DNA of 51,626 nt from Loktanella sp. (lineage in GTDB: Bacteria; Pseudomonadota; Alphaproteobacteria; Rhodobacterales; Rhodobacteraceae): the NCBI GenBank assembly GCA_024635625.1, contig JAGXIQ010000122.1, positions 1 through 51,626 of the forward strand, in the 5' to 3' direction. The translations under genes and the position numbers were made by a program. Positions 49,935 through 51,626 of this stretch are shown piece by piece (positions within the stretch are counted from its first letter, which is position 1; every line of letters begins with the position of its first letter). The notes under the pieces were generated by a model. That model saw nothing but the letters and a program-made list of their open reading frames with translations, made no database searches and was not told where the DNA came from.

Positions 49935-51385
49935 CAGCTGCCCATCCGGCTTTCCAGCCGTGCAATCGTCGCGGCTGGTACCTCGGGTGCGTCGAGTTGC
50001 GCAAGGATACGGGCCTTAGTATCGTCCGGCATCCGGCTATCCGTGACGTAGGCCTTCAATTTTGCGCGGCGGTCGTCATCCAATGTGACATTCTCGGGCG
50101 CTGCAGGTTCTGACCCGGCGGGGACAATGGGTCGCACGCCGATCCCCTCTCCTAGCAGCGGCGTGCGGGCGGTGACGACGGTCAGTCCTTCTAAACCACC
50201 GGCAGCGATAATGACGTTATCGCCCTGTCGCCGCAGCACTTGAACTGCCTGTTCCAGCAAGCGATTATCCGCATCCACGACCAGCACAGTGCTATCAGCG
50301 GCGACTGCTGTAGCGGGTAGCTGTGCCACGTTGTCCATTGGCGGTTCCTGCACCCTTACGGTCACAAAGTCGCCGGGGCGCACGCCAGGTGCCGCATCTA
50401 ATGCTGCGAAAAGCTGGCGGCCAGTCTGCCCTTCGCCAACCGCGCCACCGACACGGTCGACAGTCCCCGTCGCCGTCAGATCCAAACCATCGACATCGAC
50501 ACTCGCTGTTACCGGTAGTCCGATGACTTGCCCTGCGCCCTGCAAAAGACGCGCGAATTGTGCGGTCGATATGCGGAACGCCACCTCTAACTGCGCAGGG
50601 TCCATCAGCGTACCGAAAGACTCGTTTGCGGTCAGGCGCGCGCCTTGCGCCGTGGTCACATCAGTCAGCACGCCGTCGAAGACGGCGGTGACGGTGGTGT
50701 CGTCCAGCGTGCGATCAGCTTCTGCCAGATCAATGCGAACCCGGTCCAGCGCGGTGCGGGCCTGATCCAGACGTGCTTCGGCTTGCGCCTGCGACTGCCG
50801 GCGGGTCAGGATGGTTGATTGCGCGTTGGACAATGCAAGCTGACCTTCTTCCACGGCCGATTGCGTCCCGACGCCGCGCTGCGCGAGGTCAGATGCGCGG
50901 ATCAATGCGCCCTGCCGCAAATCGACTTGCGACTGCGCCTGCGCCAACTCGTCTGCAGACAGGGTAAGACCGCGTTCAGCATCGCGCACCTCGGCCTCGG
51001 CGTCCCGCACGTCGGCGGCAATACGGTCGCGGGCAGCTTGCGCTGTGGCCGTATCAACGCGTAGCAGCACCTGACCGGCGGTAACAGTACCGCCTTCGAC
51101 CAACGCCGGATCTGTCCAAACGATGGTACCGCCGACGGGTGTGCGCAATGCGAGCGTGTTTCGGCTACGCACCTCGCCAAAGACGACCAGTTCTGGCGAA
51201 AGGGTCGCTGAAGAAATCTGCGTCACGTTGACGGCAAAGACGCGCTCACGCTGGGGGAAACTGCGGGGTTCCTCGTTCATCTTGGCCACGACAGCCCCGC
51301 GCACGGTATTTGCGGCCCAAGCCGCCAAAGCCAGCGTCACGGCCAGAAGGAACAACCCGACCAGCGAACGTCGTAAAAACCGCAT
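49934..51385 (-). CDS. RND efflux periplasmic adaptor (MFP)
   Basis: A 483-residue membrane-fusion protein with an N-terminal anchor (SLVGLFLLAVTLALAAWA), a lipoyl/biotin-like domain split by an alpha-helical hairpin of about 120 residues (ARDRIAADVRDAEAEVRDAE through the QSQAQAEARLDQARTAL part) and a beta-barrel part. It bridges the permease to an outer-membrane channel. The C-terminal extension of about 60 residues (DDDRRAKLKAYVTDSRMPDD) is beyond the normal adaptor fold. It is the first gene of the two-gene unit; GGATGG lies ahead of the ATG. Confidence 0.93.
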   Translation of the reverse strand: MRFLRRSLVGLFLLAVTLALAAWAANTVRGAVVAKMNEEPRSFPQRERVFAVNVTQISSATLSPELVVFGEVRSRNTLALRTPVGGTIVWTDPALVEGGTVTAGQVLLRVDTATAQAARDRIAADVRDAEAEVRDAERGLTLSADELAQAQSQVDLRQGALIRASDLAQRGVGTQSAVEEGQLALSNAQSTILTRRQSQAQAEARLDQARTALDRVRIDLAEADRTLDDTTVTAVFDGVLTDVTTAQGARLTANESFGTLMDPAQLEVAFRISTAQFARLLQGAGQVIGLPVTASVDVDGLDLTATGTVDRVGGAVGEGQTGRQLFAALDAAPGVRPGDFVTVRVQEPPMDNVAQLPATAVAADSTVLVVDADNRLLEQAVQVLRRQGDNVIIAAGGLEGLTVVTARTPLLGEGIGVRPIVPAGSEPAAPENVTLDDDRRAKLKAYVTDSRMPDDTKARILAQLDAPEVPAATIARLESRMGS

Positions 51386-51469
51386 TCATCCATCCCGTAA
51401 CTTGATCACGTACAATTAGCCCAGTCGGACCCTTGCACCACCTCACGCCTCTTCAAACGTGCGTGGGTG

Positions 51470-51626
51470 TCATTTCCGTCGCTTATGTTCGTCGAGTCGC
51501 GGCATAATTTCCACGAAATTGCAGGGCCTATGTCGATAATCGAGTTGTTTAACTAAAATTTCGTCCCACGCATCTTTGCAGGCACCCGGGCTACCCGGCA
51601 ATGCGAATAGATAAGTGCCCTGCGCG
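51470..51626 (-). CDS. moaB: Molybdenum cofactor biosynthesis protein MoaB, C-terminal end only
   Basis: The frame entering from the right edge reads [20 protein letters not shown] and ends ...[11 protein letters not shown] with TGA. [19 protein letters not shown] is the conserved C-terminal motif of MoaB/MogA proteins, which make or use adenylylated molybdopterin. Only the last 51 codons lie in the window. It is on the same strand as the RND genes, with an 84-base gap, and the RND adaptor ATG lies downstream, so it could be the first gene of the transcript. Confidence 0.88.
   Translation of the reverse strand, partial: AQGTYLFALPGSPGACKDAWDEILVKQLDYRHRPCNFVEIMPRLDEHKRRK

Noticed and set aside
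1-51626. tRNA, rRNA, prophage, insertion sequence, toxin-antitoxin or defence genes
   Set aside because: Intergenic gaps were scanned by eye and hold no cloverleaf-like or rRNA-like sequence, and no coding region shows transposase, integrase, phage or nuclease-defence motifs.

Overview
This window reads as one end of a chromosomal contig from a marine-type alphaproteobacterium of the Rhodobacterales (Roseobacter/Rhodobacteraceae group). The evidence is a GC-rich sequence with tightly overlapping operons, a DUF4175/TIGR02302 protein next to lysA and argH, an Mcl1-type malyl-CoA lyase, a cobaltochelatase CobN with aerobic-pathway CobO and BluB, and gene neighbourhoods typical of that order. The first 17 bases are not genomic: they match the Tn5 mosaic end used in tagmentation libraries, so the left edge is a true contig end carrying adapter sequence. 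The genes at both edges are truncated: an unknown protein on the left and the moaB tail on the right.

Layout. 1-3857 (minus): a partial unknown gene overlapping smc. 4020-14360 (plus): a cobalt and vitamin B12 region, with a cobalamin riboswitch, a solitary CbiM-like cobalt permease, a strong hairpin, cobW, a GNAT acetyltransferase, cobN, a frameshifted second GNAT gene, lrgA-lrgB, cobO, a cupin gene and bluB. 14390-21841: small metabolic and RNA-modification genes, namely a ThDP enzyme, an FMN reductase, a frameshifted glyoxalase-like gene, a MaoC-like hydratase, two divergent genes corresponding to the two halves of MnmC, a drug/metabolite exporter and an orphan HWE histidine kinase. 21857-28628: lytic transglycosylase, dapA, a large membrane protein behind a two-site operator, ycaQ with a potassium-channel gene, and smpB. 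28695-32966: sulfurtransferase, aromatic aminotransferase, mcl1 and accA. 33068-36437: plsC-ftsX-ftsE and a zinc-ribbon membrane protein. 36529-43077: the argH, small lipoprotein, DUF2834, lysA, TIGR02302 run and a divergent TlpA-like thioredoxin. 43074-51626: a CPA2 antiporter, YqgE/AlgH, a DsbD-alpha-like periplasmic protein, an RND efflux pump with its adaptor, and the end of moaB.

How they work together. The left part imports cobalt when B12 is low (riboswitch plus permease), delivers metal (CobW with a His/Asp-rich loop), inserts cobalt into the corrin ring (CobN), adenosylates it (CobO) and makes the lower ligand (BluB). An LrgA/LrgB pair and a GNAT gene sit inside this series, which is unexpected. 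DapA and LysA bracket the diaminopimelate/lysine pathway, and ftsEX, slt and dapA supply wall metabolism. Mcl1 and a mesaconyl-CoA-hydratase-like protein fit C2/C3 assimilation through the ethylmalonyl-CoA pathway, which itself needs B12.

The main items for a second look are: the B12-controlled solo CbiM-like permease; the GNAT gene whose T7 run fuses it in frame to LrgA; a promoter covered by two matching palindromes 32 bp apart; a crossed-helix (pseudoknot-capable) leader that includes the lysA ribosome binding site; and a CTG-start candidate for the TIGR02302 gene. I saw no tRNA, rRNA, CRISPR array, insertion sequence or phage gene. I found no clearly new defence or mobile system.
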